In this document: piece after piece, positions 50,281 to 59,727 of the stretch
How positions within the stretch are numbered: the first letter of the stretch is position 1
Layout of the letters: each line of letters begins with the position of its first letter
Assembly (NCBI RefSeq): GCF_000764205.1
Contig: NZ_JQDZ01000053.1
Coordinates: forward strand, 1 to 64,000
Origin: Thalassotalea sp. ND16A
Lineage (GTDB): Bacteria > Pseudomonadota > Gammaproteobacteria > Enterobacterales > Alteromonadaceae
DNA length: 64,000 bases
Direction: 5' to 3'
The notes under the pieces: generated by a model
Told to the model about the DNA's origin: nothing
The model's input: only the letters and a program-made list of their open reading frames with translations
Database searches by the model: none
Program-made: the position numbers and the translations under genes

Positions 50281-51794
50281 AAATTTGCTCCTAAGTTGAT
50301 GACACTATCAGCCGGCACTAACGCACTAGCAGTCGCAGTCGCAGTGGCATTAGCTGCTACGCGGTATTGCTCGGGAAAATGCATTAACAAGGTTTCCGGA
50401 AATAAACCTAAGGAAATCAATAATGCCAATAATGACAAACAGATAATGATTTCACGTTTGCTCAAGTCAACAATCACTTGTTTGCTTGGCCCCTGAAAAC
50501 TTTGTTGAAACAGGTACATCCCATAAATGGCTGAGCCAACAAGGCCAATGGCGGCAAAGATCACCGACGTTGGGTAGACTTTAAAACTGCCGGTTAAAAT
50601 CATAAATTCGCCGACAAAATTTAATAACCCGGGCAGACCAAACGCGGCGGCAACAAACGCCAGTAACATGCCGCCCATGCGCGGTGCACTGCTAAACATA
50701 CCGCCCATTTGCGATAAGTCGCGGCTGTGCAACCGGCTGTAAAGCATGCCTGCCATGGAGAATAGCGCGGCGCTGCTAAGCCCATGGGCCACTATGGTTA
50801 ATAAGGCGCCATGGTAGGCAATTTGCTGGAAGGAAAATAATGCCAGCATGACAAAACCCATATGCGAAATAGAGCTGTAGGCCACCAAACGTTTAAAGTC
50901 GGTTTGGGCAAAGGCCATTTTGGCGCCGTATAAAATACTGATCACACCAAGCAGTACCGCAACATTGGCAAATTCAGCACTCGCCTTGGGGAACAACTCT
51001 AAGACAAAACGAATTAAGCCATAGGCACCGGTTTTTAATAACACCCCGGCCAGCAACACACTGCCAGCGGTAGGCGCCTGGGTATGGGCATCGGGTAACC
51101 AGGTATGCACCGGAAAAGACGGCAACTTCACCGCAAAGGCAATGAAGAAGGCCAACATTAAATAAAACTCTACGTCAGCGCTGAGCAGCATTTGCTTAAG
51201 CGCAAAATAATCGAAACTGTAACTGCCGGTTTGTTGATGATGGATCAGTGCCAGGCTGATAATGGCGATCAGCATTAGCAAACTGCTCACCTGAGTGAAA
51301 ATGAAGAACTTGATCGCCGCATAATGACGGTTTTCATGGCCCCAGATGGCAATTAATGCGGTCATCGGCAACAGCATGGCTTCCCAGAAAAAGAAGAACA
51401 GGAATAAGTCGGTGGCGATAAAAACGCCAACGATGCCGGCAATCGATGCCATCAGGTTGAAGTAATAAAAGCCGGTGTTGTCGGTAATTTCTTGCCATGA
51501 CACCAACACGCAAATAACGCCAAGCAATAAGGTCAGGGCAATAAGGATAAAGCTTAAGCTGTCAATACCGGTGGCATAGTGAATGTTAAACGTGGTTATC
51601 CAGGGGATATTGGCGATGGTGAGATATTGGTGAAACAATTCATTGTTGCTGTGGGCAAAATCGAGCAATAAGGCAAAAGCAAAAATTATCGCCATCAAGC
51701 TGATCCAGCGCCCCATATTAGGGCGATGATTTTCTCCGGCCCAGGCAAGAATACCGCCAACAAATAGCACCAATACCATCTGCGTTAATATCAT
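50277..51794 (-). CDS. nuoM: NADH-quinone oxidoreductase subunit M
   Basis: A 505-residue antiporter-like membrane subunit (E. coli 509). H-T-W-L-P-D-A-H-T-Q-A-P-T near residue 230 and S-S-I-S-H-M-G-F are the family signatures. It overlaps nuoL and nuoN by 4 bp each. Proton-pumping channel of complex I. Confidence 0.96.
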   Translation of the reverse strand: MILTQMVLVLFVGGILAWAGENHRPNMGRWISLMAIIFAFALLLDFAHSNNELFHQYLTIANIPWITTFNIHYATGIDSLSFILIALTLLLGVICVLVSWQEITDNTGFYYFNLMASIAGIVGVFIATDLFLFFFFWEAMLLPMTALIAIWGHENRHYAAIKFFIFTQVSSLLMLIAIISLALIHHQQTGSYSFDYFALKQMLLSADVEFYLMLAFFIAFAVKLPSFPVHTWLPDAHTQAPTAGSVLLAGVLLKTGAYGLIRFVLELFPKASAEFANVAVLLGVISILYGAKMAFAQTDFKRLVAYSSISHMGFVMLALFSFQQIAYHGALLTIVAHGLSSAALFSMAGMLYSRLHSRDLSQMGGMFSSAPRMGGMLLAFVAAAFGLPGLLNFVGEFMILTGSFKVYPTSVIFAAIGLVGSAIYGMYLFQQSFQGPSKQVIVDLSKREIIICLSLLALLISLGLFPETLLMHFPEQYRVAANATATATASALVPADSVINLGANL

Positions 51795-53716
51795 CCTTGC
51801 GCCCCCCCATTCATCACCTGCAGGGAAGGTTCGCTGGTACCGCTAAAGATCAATATCGCCAACAACATCACCACTCCCACCCCGATCACCGCGCCATACC
51901 AGCGCAATTGACCATTTTGACTGGCTCTTAACACCTCATGCCAGGCTTGTACGTTCCAGCTAATGCCTGTTACCAGTTGCTCAATGACATCACGACGATT
52001 TACTTTGGCAATAAAGACAAACGGTTTTACTAACAGCCACTCGTACAACCGGTCAAAACCCAGGCCGCCGTGCGCGAATTTAGTCAATGACGAATCTGAC
52101 CCGACAACCGCTTGTCCGGTTTTAGGGAAGTAAAGTAAATAGGCGATCACGATTCCGACAAATGGCGTGGCAATGGCGACGTTATGTAACCAGGCGGGAT
52201 CACTGTGCCCGGTTACCAGATTAAGCTCGGTTGGCGGTGCCGGAAAAAGGGCCGTTAAATTTAAGCCGATTAAGCCGCCCGCAAGCGCCAGCAGCGCCAA
52301 GATAACAAGCGGCAACAGTTGCAGTTTATCGGTTACCGGATGCACCTTAACGTCACCGCGATAGTCGCCAAAAAAAGTGATAAACAACAAGCGAAAACTG
52401 TAAATACTGGTGATTAAGGCGCCGATGATTGCCAGCCACCAAAATACTGGCCCGGCGGTGTTCGACGAATACAACTCCGCCAGTATCGCCTCTTTGGAAA
52501 CAAAGCCGGAAGTACCGGGAAAAGCAATTAGCGCGGCGATGCCAATAAAAAATAAGATGCTAACCAGCGGCAATTTTTTAAATAGGCCGCCCATTTTAAA
52601 GATGTTCTGTTGATGGTGCAGCGCCAATATAATCGAGCCTGCGGTTAAAAACAGCAGGGCCTTGAAAAATGCATGGGTCATTAAATGCATCACACCGGCA
52701 CTGAAAGCTCCGGCCCCCAAGGCCAGCATCATATAACCAATTTGGCTCATGGTAGAATAAGCCAGCACGCGCTTAATGTCGGATTGCGCCAGCGCGGCAA
52801 TACCGGCCAATAACAGGGTTAATGCGCCGATCCAGGAAACTATCGTCATCACCTCAGGGGTAAGTACGAATACCCCCTGCATTCTGGCGATCAGATAGAC
52901 ACCGGCGGTAACCATAGTCGCCGCGTGAATTAAGGCACTAACCGGGGTTGGCCCGGCCATGGCATCGGGCAGCCAGGTTTGCAGCGGCAATTGCGCCGAT
53001 TTACCCACGGCACCGCCCACCAGCAGCAAACAAATCCAAAAGGCCATTTCATTGGCAATTTCACCACTGCCGGCCAGCGCGGTAATGTCATTGATAGCCA
53101 AACTGCCAGTTTCTCTAAATAATAAGAACAAGCCGATGGCCAAAAAGGTATCGCCGACCCGGGTAACAATGAACGCTTTTTTCGCCGCCATGGCATTGTC
53201 ATTATCCTGATACCAAAAACCAATCAACAAGAAACTGCACAAGCCTACGCCTTCCCAACCTAAATAGAGCAACACTAAATTGTCGGCTAACACCAGTAAC
53301 AACATGGCAACAATGAACAAATTCATATAGGCCATAAACCGGGAAAAGTTTTCATCGTCTTTCATGTAAGCGGCAGCGTAGGCATGAATTAACAAGCCAA
53401 CGCCACTAACGACCAAGCTCATCACCATAGATAAACTGTCTAAACGAAAGGCAAAATTAACCGCCATATCGCCTAATTTGAACCATTGCCAAAGATGAAC
53501 ATCAACCACACTGTTGGGGGTTAACATTGCCACTTGCAGTAAGTACGCACTACTTAACGCACTTAACAACACCGCCCCCACTGAGAGGATACTGGCTGTA
53601 AGCCAAGACAAGCGTTTGGCGAACAGCACCAATAAAATAAAGCTGAGCAAGGGGTAAAATGGTAAATAGGCGAGCACTTGCATCTGGTTCATTGTTGCCT
53701 CGATAGTTGCTTGCAT
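51791..53716 (-). CDS. nuoL: NADH-quinone oxidoreductase subunit L
   Basis: A 641-residue protein, slightly longer than the 613 of E. coli, with G-W-E-G-V-G-L-C-S, L-Q-T-W-L-P-D-A-M-A-G-P-T-P-V-S and the long C-terminal part that forms the lateral helix. AGGGG precedes the ATG at 53716. It is the distal proton channel of complex I. Two bases separate it from nuoK. Confidence 0.96.
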   Translation of the reverse strand: MQATIEATMNQMQVLAYLPFYPLLSFILLVLFAKRLSWLTASILSVGAVLLSALSSAYLLQVAMLTPNSVVDVHLWQWFKLGDMAVNFAFRLDSLSMVMSLVVSGVGLLIHAYAAAYMKDDENFSRFMAYMNLFIVAMLLLVLADNLVLLYLGWEGVGLCSFLLIGFWYQDNDNAMAAKKAFIVTRVGDTFLAIGLFLLFRETGSLAINDITALAGSGEIANEMAFWICLLLVGGAVGKSAQLPLQTWLPDAMAGPTPVSALIHAATMVTAGVYLIARMQGVFVLTPEVMTIVSWIGALTLLLAGIAALAQSDIKRVLAYSTMSQIGYMMLALGAGAFSAGVMHLMTHAFFKALLFLTAGSIILALHHQQNIFKMGGLFKKLPLVSILFFIGIAALIAFPGTSGFVSKEAILAELYSSNTAGPVFWWLAIIGALITSIYSFRLLFITFFGDYRGDVKVHPVTDKLQLLPLVILALLALAGGLIGLNLTALFPAPPTELNLVTGHSDPAWLHNVAIATPFVGIVIAYLLYFPKTGQAVVGSDSSLTKFAHGGLGFDRLYEWLLVKPFVFIAKVNRRDVIEQLVTGISWNVQAWHEVLRASQNGQLRWYGAVIGVGVVMLLAILIFSGTSEPSLQVMNGGAQG

Positions 53717-53718
53717 GG

Positions 53719-54027
53719 TTAGCCCCTCATATCACTGAGCTCGTCGATATCAAGCGATTGTCGTTGTTGCTGTAAACGAATGAGCAAGGCTAAGCCCACC
53801 GCCACTTCGGCAGCAGCCAGCGTTAGGATTAAGATAAACATGATTTGTCCGTCGGCTTCTTGCCAGGCTGAACCTGCGGCGATAAAGGCGATGCCAACAG
53901 AATTTAGCATCACTTCTAAACTCATCAGCATAAATAAGGTATTGCGCCGGGCGATAACGCCGATAAAACCAATAACAAATAAAATGCCCGCTAAAATAAA
54001 GGCGTGGCTTAAGGGGATATGACTCAT
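53719..54027 (-). CDS. nuoK: NADH-quinone oxidoreductase subunit K
   Basis: A 102-residue three-helix membrane protein. Conserved Glu residues in [11 protein letters not shown] and A-A-A-E-V-A-V-G lie in the second and third helices, as needed for proton transfer. ATGA overlap with nuoJ. Confidence 0.95.
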   Translation of the reverse strand: MSHIPLSHAFILAGILFVIGFIGVIARRNTLFMLMSLEVMLNSVGIAFIAAGSAWQEADGQIMFILILTLAAAEVAVGLALLIRLQQQRQSLDIDELSDMRG

Positions 54028-54584
54028 AAATTTCTCCCGGGAAGGTCTTGGCCTTTGGCAAAATGGTAACCGGCTATTAATCCGGCAAGCAGTAGGAAAG
54101 AGGCAATTTCGACGGCGAGTAAATAGGGGCCATAGAGCAGGATGCCGACTTGTTTGGCACTGACAATGGTTGATGTGCTTTGTTCGCTGTTGCTGGAATT
54201 AATGATTACATAAATGACTTCAATGAGTAATACCGACGCTAACAACACCGGGCCGAACCAACGGCTAAACCAACTGTTGTGACTGCTGCCGCTGCTATTA
54301 TTGCCGCTGTTACTGTCACCATAATAGTGCTCCGGATCTTTATCCCCTTGTAAATCAAACATCATCACCGCAAACACAAACAGCACTAAAATGGCGCCGG
54401 CATAAACGATAACTTCCAAACCGGCAGCAAACGGGGCCCCCATAAAATAAAAACATACCGCGACCGCCAACAGCGATACCACTAAATACAATAAGGCATG
54501 AATGGCATTGGCGCCGGTCACTACCCGTATTGAGGCAATGATGGCAATGCCAGCGGCAAGATAAAATGGTATTTCAATGGTCAT
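54024..54584 (-). CDS. nuoJ: NADH-quinone oxidoreductase subunit J
   Basis: A 186-residue five-helix membrane subunit (E. coli 184) with the conserved [19 protein letters not shown] motif. Overlaps nuoK by 4 bp. Unlike in most genomes it does not abut nuoI: a 407-bp repeat-filled gap intervenes. Confidence 0.95.
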   Translation of the reverse strand: MTIEIPFYLAAGIAIIASIRVVTGANAIHALLYLVVSLLAVAVCFYFMGAPFAAGLEVIVYAGAILVLFVFAVMMFDLQGDKDPEHYYGDSNSGNNSSGSSHNSWFSRWFGPVLLASVLLIEVIYVIINSSNSEQSTSTIVSAKQVGILLYGPYLLAVEIASFLLLAGLIAGYHFAKGQDLPGRNL

Positions 54585-54611
54585 TTATCATTCTCTTTTT
54601 TGTGTTCAAAA

Positions 54612-54989
54612 GCTACGGGCTACGGGCAAATAGCTGCGGGCAGTCCGTGGTAACTCATGGCTTCGGGCCGCGAGCAAATAGCTATTGGCAGTCCGTGTTA
54701 ATTCATCGCTACGAGCTACGGGCGAATAGCTACTAGCAGTCCGTGTTAATTCATAAAATATTGGCTACGGGCCACTGGCAATTAGCTGCTGGCAGTCCGT
54801 GTTAACTCATCGCAATGTTTAAATTAATGTCGTCTTACTTAATCTTCATCCATTGTTTCAATTGAGCCACAACCTTTCGTTGCTAGTTTCTATTTATTCG
54901 TTACTCATTTCTCGTCGCTAATGCTTGCTGCTCGTAGCTCGTAGCTCGTAGCTCGTAGCTCGTAGCTTTTTATTTTTAGCCCGCAGCTT
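54612..54989. mobile_element. Heptad-bounded element H4 between nuoJ and nuoI
   Basis: Four left units of about 60 bp, each with five 7-mers of the form GCnnnnn ending GCAGTCC, then GTGTTAATTCAT. The right end has five perfect TCGTAGC units (54932-54966) and inverted GCTAAAA / GCTGCGG units reaching within 4 bp of the nuoI stop. No gene and no terminator-like hairpin with T tract, so readthrough of the nuo operon is possible. Confidence 0.82.
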
Positions 54990-54991
54990 TC

Positions 54992-55519
54992 TTACGGCAT
55001 CAGCTCTTTTACATCTACCGGAGGTTGCTCGTGCTCCCCCGTGCCTTTCGCTTTTACTCCGGCGGCAACGCCGGATTGTTTATAAAAATTATAATCCGGG
55101 TATTTACCCGGGCCGGAGATCAATAAGTTTTCTTTTTCGTACACCAGGTTTTGTCTGTCGTATTCGGCCAGTTCGATATCCGGCGTTAATTGGATGGCAT
55201 ACGTTGGGCACGCTTCTTCACAAAAGCCACATAAAATACAACGAGAAAAATTGATCCGAAAAAATTCGGCGCGCTTGCGGCCGTCATCATCGATGGTTTG
55301 CTGCAAGGCGATACAGTCCACCGGACAGGCGGCAGCACATAAATTACAGGCCACACAACGCTCTTCACCATCGGGATCACGGGTTAACACGATTCGGCCG
55401 CGATAACGTGGTGCCAGATACGGTTTTTGCTCTGGGTATTCCACGGTATCGGCTTTGCTGAAGGTATGTTTTAACACCAGCCACATCGTGCGAAATTGCG
55501 TGTAAAATAGCTTAACCAC
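54992..55519 (-). CDS. nuoI: NADH-quinone oxidoreductase subunit I
   Basis: About 175 residues from a GTG at 55519, which follows GGGAGG by five bases and overlaps the nuoH stop by 8 bp; the longer frame to 55564 is unlikely. Two four-cysteine motifs ([12 protein letters not shown] and [12 protein letters not shown]) bind two [4Fe-4S] clusters that pass electrons towards N2. Confidence 0.94.
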   Translation of the reverse strand: MVKLFYTQFRTMWLVLKHTFSKADTVEYPEQKPYLAPRYRGRIVLTRDPDGEERCVACNLCAAACPVDCIALQQTIDDDGRKRAEFFRINFSRCILCGFCEEACPTYAIQLTPDIELAEYDRQNLVYEKENLLISGPGKYPDYNFYKQSGVAAGVKAKGTGEHEQPPVDVKELMP

Positions 55520-56528
55520 TAATACCTCCCATACCACCACCGCCACTAATACCGCCGATAACACCGGTGAGTTTCAATACGGCGGTGAGTAATAAATTAA
55601 ACAAGGCTAACGGCAACATGACCTTCCAGCCAAATTCGAGTAATTGGTCAAATCGTGGCCGAGGCAGCGAGGTACGCAGCAAGATAAAGAACATGATCAA
55701 CACAAACACCTTGCCAATAAACCACACCATTGCCGGGATCATCTGGCCAATGTCTGCGGGTAAAAATGCCGGTGCTAAATAGCCACCAAAAAACAAGGTA
55801 ACCGACATTGCCGAAATTAAGGTGACGCCTAAGTACTCCCCTAAAAAAAACAAGGCAAATTTTAAGCCGGAATACTCGGTGTGAAAACCGGCGGTGAGCT
55901 CGGTTTCGGCCTCGGGTAAATCAAATGGCAAACGGTGACTTTCGGCAATGCCCGCCACTAAAAATACGATAAAACCAATAAATTGTGAGCCGATAAACCA
56001 GCCATCTTGTTGGGCAATAACAATATCGCGTAAATTAAAACTGCCGCTCAGTAACACTACGCCCATTACCGACAGACCCATGAAGACTTCATAACTAATG
56101 GTTTGCGCGGCGGCACGCATGCTGCCTAATAGCGCGTATTTATTTTTCGACGCCCAACCCGCCAGTACCACTCCATAAACGGCCAGTGAGGTCATCGCCA
56201 AAAAGAACAACACGCCAATATTAAGATCAGAAATGCCGATAGTGTCAGAAAATGGCACCACCACAAAGCTCATCAACACCGTGGCCGCGGCAATAATAGG
56301 AGCGGCAATAAAGGTGAAAGTATCGGCAAATTTGGGGGTGAATTCGTCTTTTCCCAGTATTTTTAATAAGTCGGCCAACGATTGTAATACGCCAAACGGG
56401 CCAACCCGGTTTGGCCCTTTACGGTCTTGCCAAATTCCTATCATCCGCCGTTCTACCCACACCAACATCGCGGCGATAGGAATTAGCAAGCCTAAAATAA
56501 CGGCAATTTCGATCAGCTTAAAGATCAT
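55512..56528 (-). CDS. nuoH: NADH-quinone oxidoreductase subunit H
   Basis: A 338-residue eight-helix subunit (E. coli 325) that forms the quinone chamber with NuoB and Nuo[20 protein letters not shown] near residue 27 and [14 protein letters not shown] are diagnostic. Its ATG overlaps the nuoG end. Ends in a short Gly-rich tail ([11 protein letters not shown]), an unusual extension. Confidence 0.95.
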   Translation of the reverse strand: MIFKLIEIAVILGLLIPIAAMLVWVERRMIGIWQDRKGPNRVGPFGVLQSLADLLKILGKDEFTPKFADTFTFIAAPIIAAATVLMSFVVVPFSDTIGISDLNIGVLFFLAMTSLAVYGVVLAGWASKNKYALLGSMRAAAQTISYEVFMGLSVMGVVLLSGSFNLRDIVIAQQDGWFIGSQFIGFIVFLVAGIAESHRLPFDLPEAETELTAGFHTEYSGLKFALFFLGEYLGVTLISAMSVTLFFGGYLAPAFLPADIGQMIPAMVWFIGKVFVLIMFFILLRTSLPRPRFDQLLEFGWKVMLPLALFNLLLTAVLKLTGVIGGISGGGGMGGISG

Positions 56529-59500
56529 CCAAACCTCCGGCCACTAAACGAATGGGGATCAATTGATCATTTTGTTGTAATCGCTCCAGGAGCTGCTGCT
56601 GGTCTAGTTCAGCCTGTTGCAATTGCTCGCTTAAGCCTTGCTTGAACTGTTGAATTTGTTCATTACTTGCTGGACTAATACTGGCTGCCGACAGACTTTC
56701 CAGGTCAAATTGCTGGGCTGGGCTTTCAGCTAAATGCACTATCGCGCAATTATCAGCTTGGCGATTGCTGGTGTTAAACTGGCAAACATATAACTGCTGC
56801 TGCACCGTTAAGCAAATATGCGAGCATTCACTTAATTGTAACGCCGCCGCATTTTGCGGATGTAAGCTTAAGAAAGGGATGGGCGATAGCAGTTTAAATT
56901 GACTGCCTTTTAACCCTAAATAATCATTACCGTAAATATGAGCTGCAGCCACAAAGGTTAAGCCGGGATCTCCAATTAGCGAGTCGTTCACATTATTGGT
57001 ATCGTGCTCCGTCCCCATTTGTTTTTTATCTGCGGTGTCAACGCCCTGGTTAATGGTGTTCGGAGCTGCGGGATCAAATATTTGTACAACCGGTGATTTA
57101 TTGGTTAATTCAGCGCCAACTTGTTGTTGGTATTTACTGACCGATTGATTGGAATTCCACCCCGGTGCCCAGGTAAATGGCATGGCGCTACTTCCCCCCA
57201 GACTACTTGCCGCGCTATTGTTGCTAATAGCTGCGCCTTCCATTGAGAATTTATAGGGCGAATTATTATCTATGGTGGCTTTGCTTTCATGTACCGTTTG
57301 ATTGGCCATCATCGCAGTGCGGCCCGAAGCTCGATGCGTTTGCCTTGCGGTTTTTAGCAAAAATTGTTCGGCAATAAACACCGAGGTATCTGGAAATTGC
57401 GGTTCAATGCTTTGTAATACTCGCCAAAAATCGTTGCTATTGGCCGTGCCTGACCGTTGCTTTTGCTCTAGGTTTTGGATTTGAGAACTTCTGTCATTCC
57501 CTCGCTGAAGCTTATCTAGCTTGGCCTGCAACAGCCCCTGCCCTAAAATGGCATCCACCATAATTAGCATTCGCCAAGCCGGCAGTATCGGCAATTTAGG
57601 GGTAAATGCCGGATAAAAGCATTGCGCTTTGCCCTGATAATTTACCACTAAGCCTTGCGATTCACTGAAACTTGCTGCCGGTAAAATCACATCGGCACGT
57701 TTGCTCACTGCCGTTTGGTTATGCTCAATGGCAATCACGGTTTGCACATTAGCAAACAAGTTTTCTCTTTGTACCAGGCTTAAGTTTGCCAATTCATTTT
57801 CCGCGATCACTAAGCCATCAATTTTTTTAAACGATTCTTTGCTACTTGCCCCCGGTTGCCTATTATCGCCTTGCTCACCTAATTCCTCACCTAGCTGCTG
57901 ACTCTCTGCTCTGCTCGCTAGCTGGCATACTTGTTCAAGCGTTAAGCTTTGCGAATCGAGTAAACTTGCCAAGCCCAGGCTATTGGCTTTGGCTGGTAGT
58001 ATGGCTAAGTTGATATTGAGCTGGTTTTCGTGCTCTGAACTTTCGTTCAAATTCTCGCCTAAACTCTCACCTAAGTTCTCACCTAAATTCTTGCGGCTTA
58101 AGCCCTTACTCAAATTTACGATTTGTTGCAGCAGCTCGACACATTGTAAGCTGTGTCCGGAGACAATTAATGGTTGTTTTGCCACTTTTAACGCCGAGCA
58201 AACTTGCGCAACAAAGCGTAGTTGCTCAGCATTTAGTTGGGGCTGAGTTGCTGACGTTGCAGCGGCAATATTATCGCTAAGTAACCCTTGCTGTATCGAT
58301 TGGGTAATTCGCACTATCTCATCGGGACTTGAATAGTTAATCCCGGTGGCCACATCATCGAGCTTGGTGGCGCTAACATCACAAATAAATAACGGTGACA
58401 AGGTTTTTCCGGCGGCGGTTCTTACCGCTTCGTCTTGCCATGTAGGAATCTTTAATTGTTTGGCGATAGCCAAGCCGGCATTGCGTACCGATTGACGCAA
58501 GGCTAAGGCAATTCGTGGTGAAGTTTGGGTGACATCTTCACCTAATATCAGCACACAATCGGCCTGTTCAATTTGTTTGATGCTTAACATCCGCTGCTGC
58601 TGCAACAATTGTTTATTCAGCGCTAGCATTTGGCTTTGTTTGGCGGTTAATCCCGAGCAGAAATTGTCACTGCCAAATAAGTGTTTTAAGGCGGCATTGG
58701 TTTCTAGCGATGCTCGCTCTGAGCCGATGGCGACAAATCGTTGGCCTTTGTATTTGGCCAGTGAAATTTGTACGTCTTGGCTGCAAATACTCTGGTTAGG
58801 TGCTGAGGATTGCGTTTTGATGCCGAAAGATTCGGTAATTCGATCATTGGCATTGACATAACCAAAGCCAAAGCGGCCTCGGTCACACAAAAAGTAGCCA
58901 TTGACTTCGTCGTTATAACGATTAACCACTCGACGCACACTGCCATAGCGTTCGCCAACACTAATGTTGCAGCCCACCGCGCAGCCTTTACATATTGAGG
59001 GCGCGGACTGTAAATCCCATTTGCGTGAAAAATGTGCCGAGAAAGGTTTGTCGGTAAACACGCCGGTAGGACATACTTCAACCAAATTACCGGAAAACTC
59101 TGACGCCAACACGCCGTCTTGCTGGCGACCAAAACACACCTTGTTGCGCGAACCGTAAACACCAAAGTCGGTGCCACCGGCATAATCTTTGTAATAACGA
59201 ACACAGCGATAACAAGTGATACAGCGGTTCATTTCGTGGCCGATGTGCGGCCCTAAGTCTTGATTACTAAAGGTGCGTTTATCACCAGCATAGTCGCGCC
59301 GGTTATGGCCGGTCATTACCGTCATATCTTGCAGGTGACATTCACCGCCTTCGGCACATACCGGGCAATCATGCGGATGATTGGTCATCATCGCGCTGAT
59401 CACCTGCTCACGAAAGTGGCTGGAATAATTATCGCCTAAGCCTATGTACATACCATCGGTTACCGGCGTCATACAGGCCATGGCTAAGCGACCTTGCTGC

Positions 59501-59727
59501 TGGGTTTCATCGTTAAACACGGTGACTGCACATTGTCGACAAGCACCGACCGAGCCCATCGAGGGATGCCAACAAAAATAGGGCAGATTTAATTTGCTCG
59601 ATAACACGCCGGCTAATAAATTGTCACTGGCATCCACTTGATAAGGGCTGCCATCAACATGAATGGTAACCAAATTCGGGTTAGCATCTGGGTTAATGTT
59701 TTTCGGCGTTTGTGCGTTATCGCTCAT
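56518..59727 (-). CDS. nuoG: NADH-quinone oxidoreductase subunit G (long form)
   Basis: A 1,069-residue protein, longer than the 908 of E. coli. N-terminal plant-type [2Fe-2S] cysteines (F-C-W-H-P, C-R-Q-C), H-x3-C and C-x2-C-x-E-G-G-E-C motifs, then C-I-T-C-Y-R-C-V and C-P-T-G, and the molybdopterin-like fold with C-K-G-C-A-V-G-C-N. Extra length comes from insertions in the second half, including a 12-bp tandem repeat encoding G-E-N-L / G-E-S-L (58045-58092) and low-complexity stretches. It carries several Fe-S clusters of the NADH arm. ATG overlaps the nuoF stop by one base. Confidence 0.94.
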   Translation of the reverse strand: MSDNAQTPKNINPDANPNLVTIHVDGSPYQVDASDNLLAGVLSSKLNLPYFCWHPSMGSVGACRQCAVTVFNDETQQQGRLAMACMTPVTDGMYIGLGDNYSSHFREQVISAMMTNHPHDCPVCAEGGECHLQDMTVMTGHNRRDYAGDKRTFSNQDLGPHIGHEMNRCITCYRCVRYYKDYAGGTDFGVYGSRNKVCFGRQQDGVLASEFSGNLVEVCPTGVFTDKPFSAHFSRKWDLQSAPSICKGCAVGCNISVGERYGSVRRVVNRYNDEVNGYFLCDRGRFGFGYVNANDRITESFGIKTQSSAPNQSICSQDVQISLAKYKGQRFVAIGSERASLETNAALKHLFGSDNFCSGLTAKQSQMLALNKQLLQQQRMLSIKQIEQADCVLILGEDVTQTSPRIALALRQSVRNAGLAIAKQLKIPTWQDEAVRTAAGKTLSPLFICDVSATKLDDVATGINYSSPDEIVRITQSIQQGLLSDNIAAATSATQPQLNAEQLRFVAQVCSALKVAKQPLIVSGHSLQCVELLQQIVNLSKGLSRKNLGENLGESLGENLNESSEHENQLNINLAILPAKANSLGLASLLDSQSLTLEQVCQLASRAESQQLGEELGEQGDNRQPGASSKESFKKIDGLVIAENELANLSLVQRENLFANVQTVIAIEHNQTAVSKRADVILPAASFSESQGLVVNYQGKAQCFYPAFTPKLPILPAWRMLIMVDAILGQGLLQAKLDKLQRGNDRSSQIQNLEQKQRSGTANSNDFWRVLQSIEPQFPDTSVFIAEQFLLKTARQTHRASGRTAMMANQTVHESKATIDNNSPYKFSMEGAAISNNSAASSLGGSSAMPFTWAPGWNSNQSVSKYQQQVGAELTNKSPVVQIFDPAAPNTINQGVDTADKKQMGTEHDTNNVNDSLIGDPGLTFVAAAHIYGNDYLGLKGSQFKLLSPIPFLSLHPQNAAALQLSECSHICLTVQQQLYVCQFNTSNRQADNCAIVHLAESPAQQFDLESLSAASISPASNEQIQQFKQGLSEQLQQAELDQQQLLERLQQNDQLIPIRLVAGGLDDL

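Noticed and set aside
53750-54061. Alternative 103-codon frame over nuoK
   Set aside because: Overlaps nuoK in another frame; nuoK has the conserved residues and the expected overlap with nuoJ.
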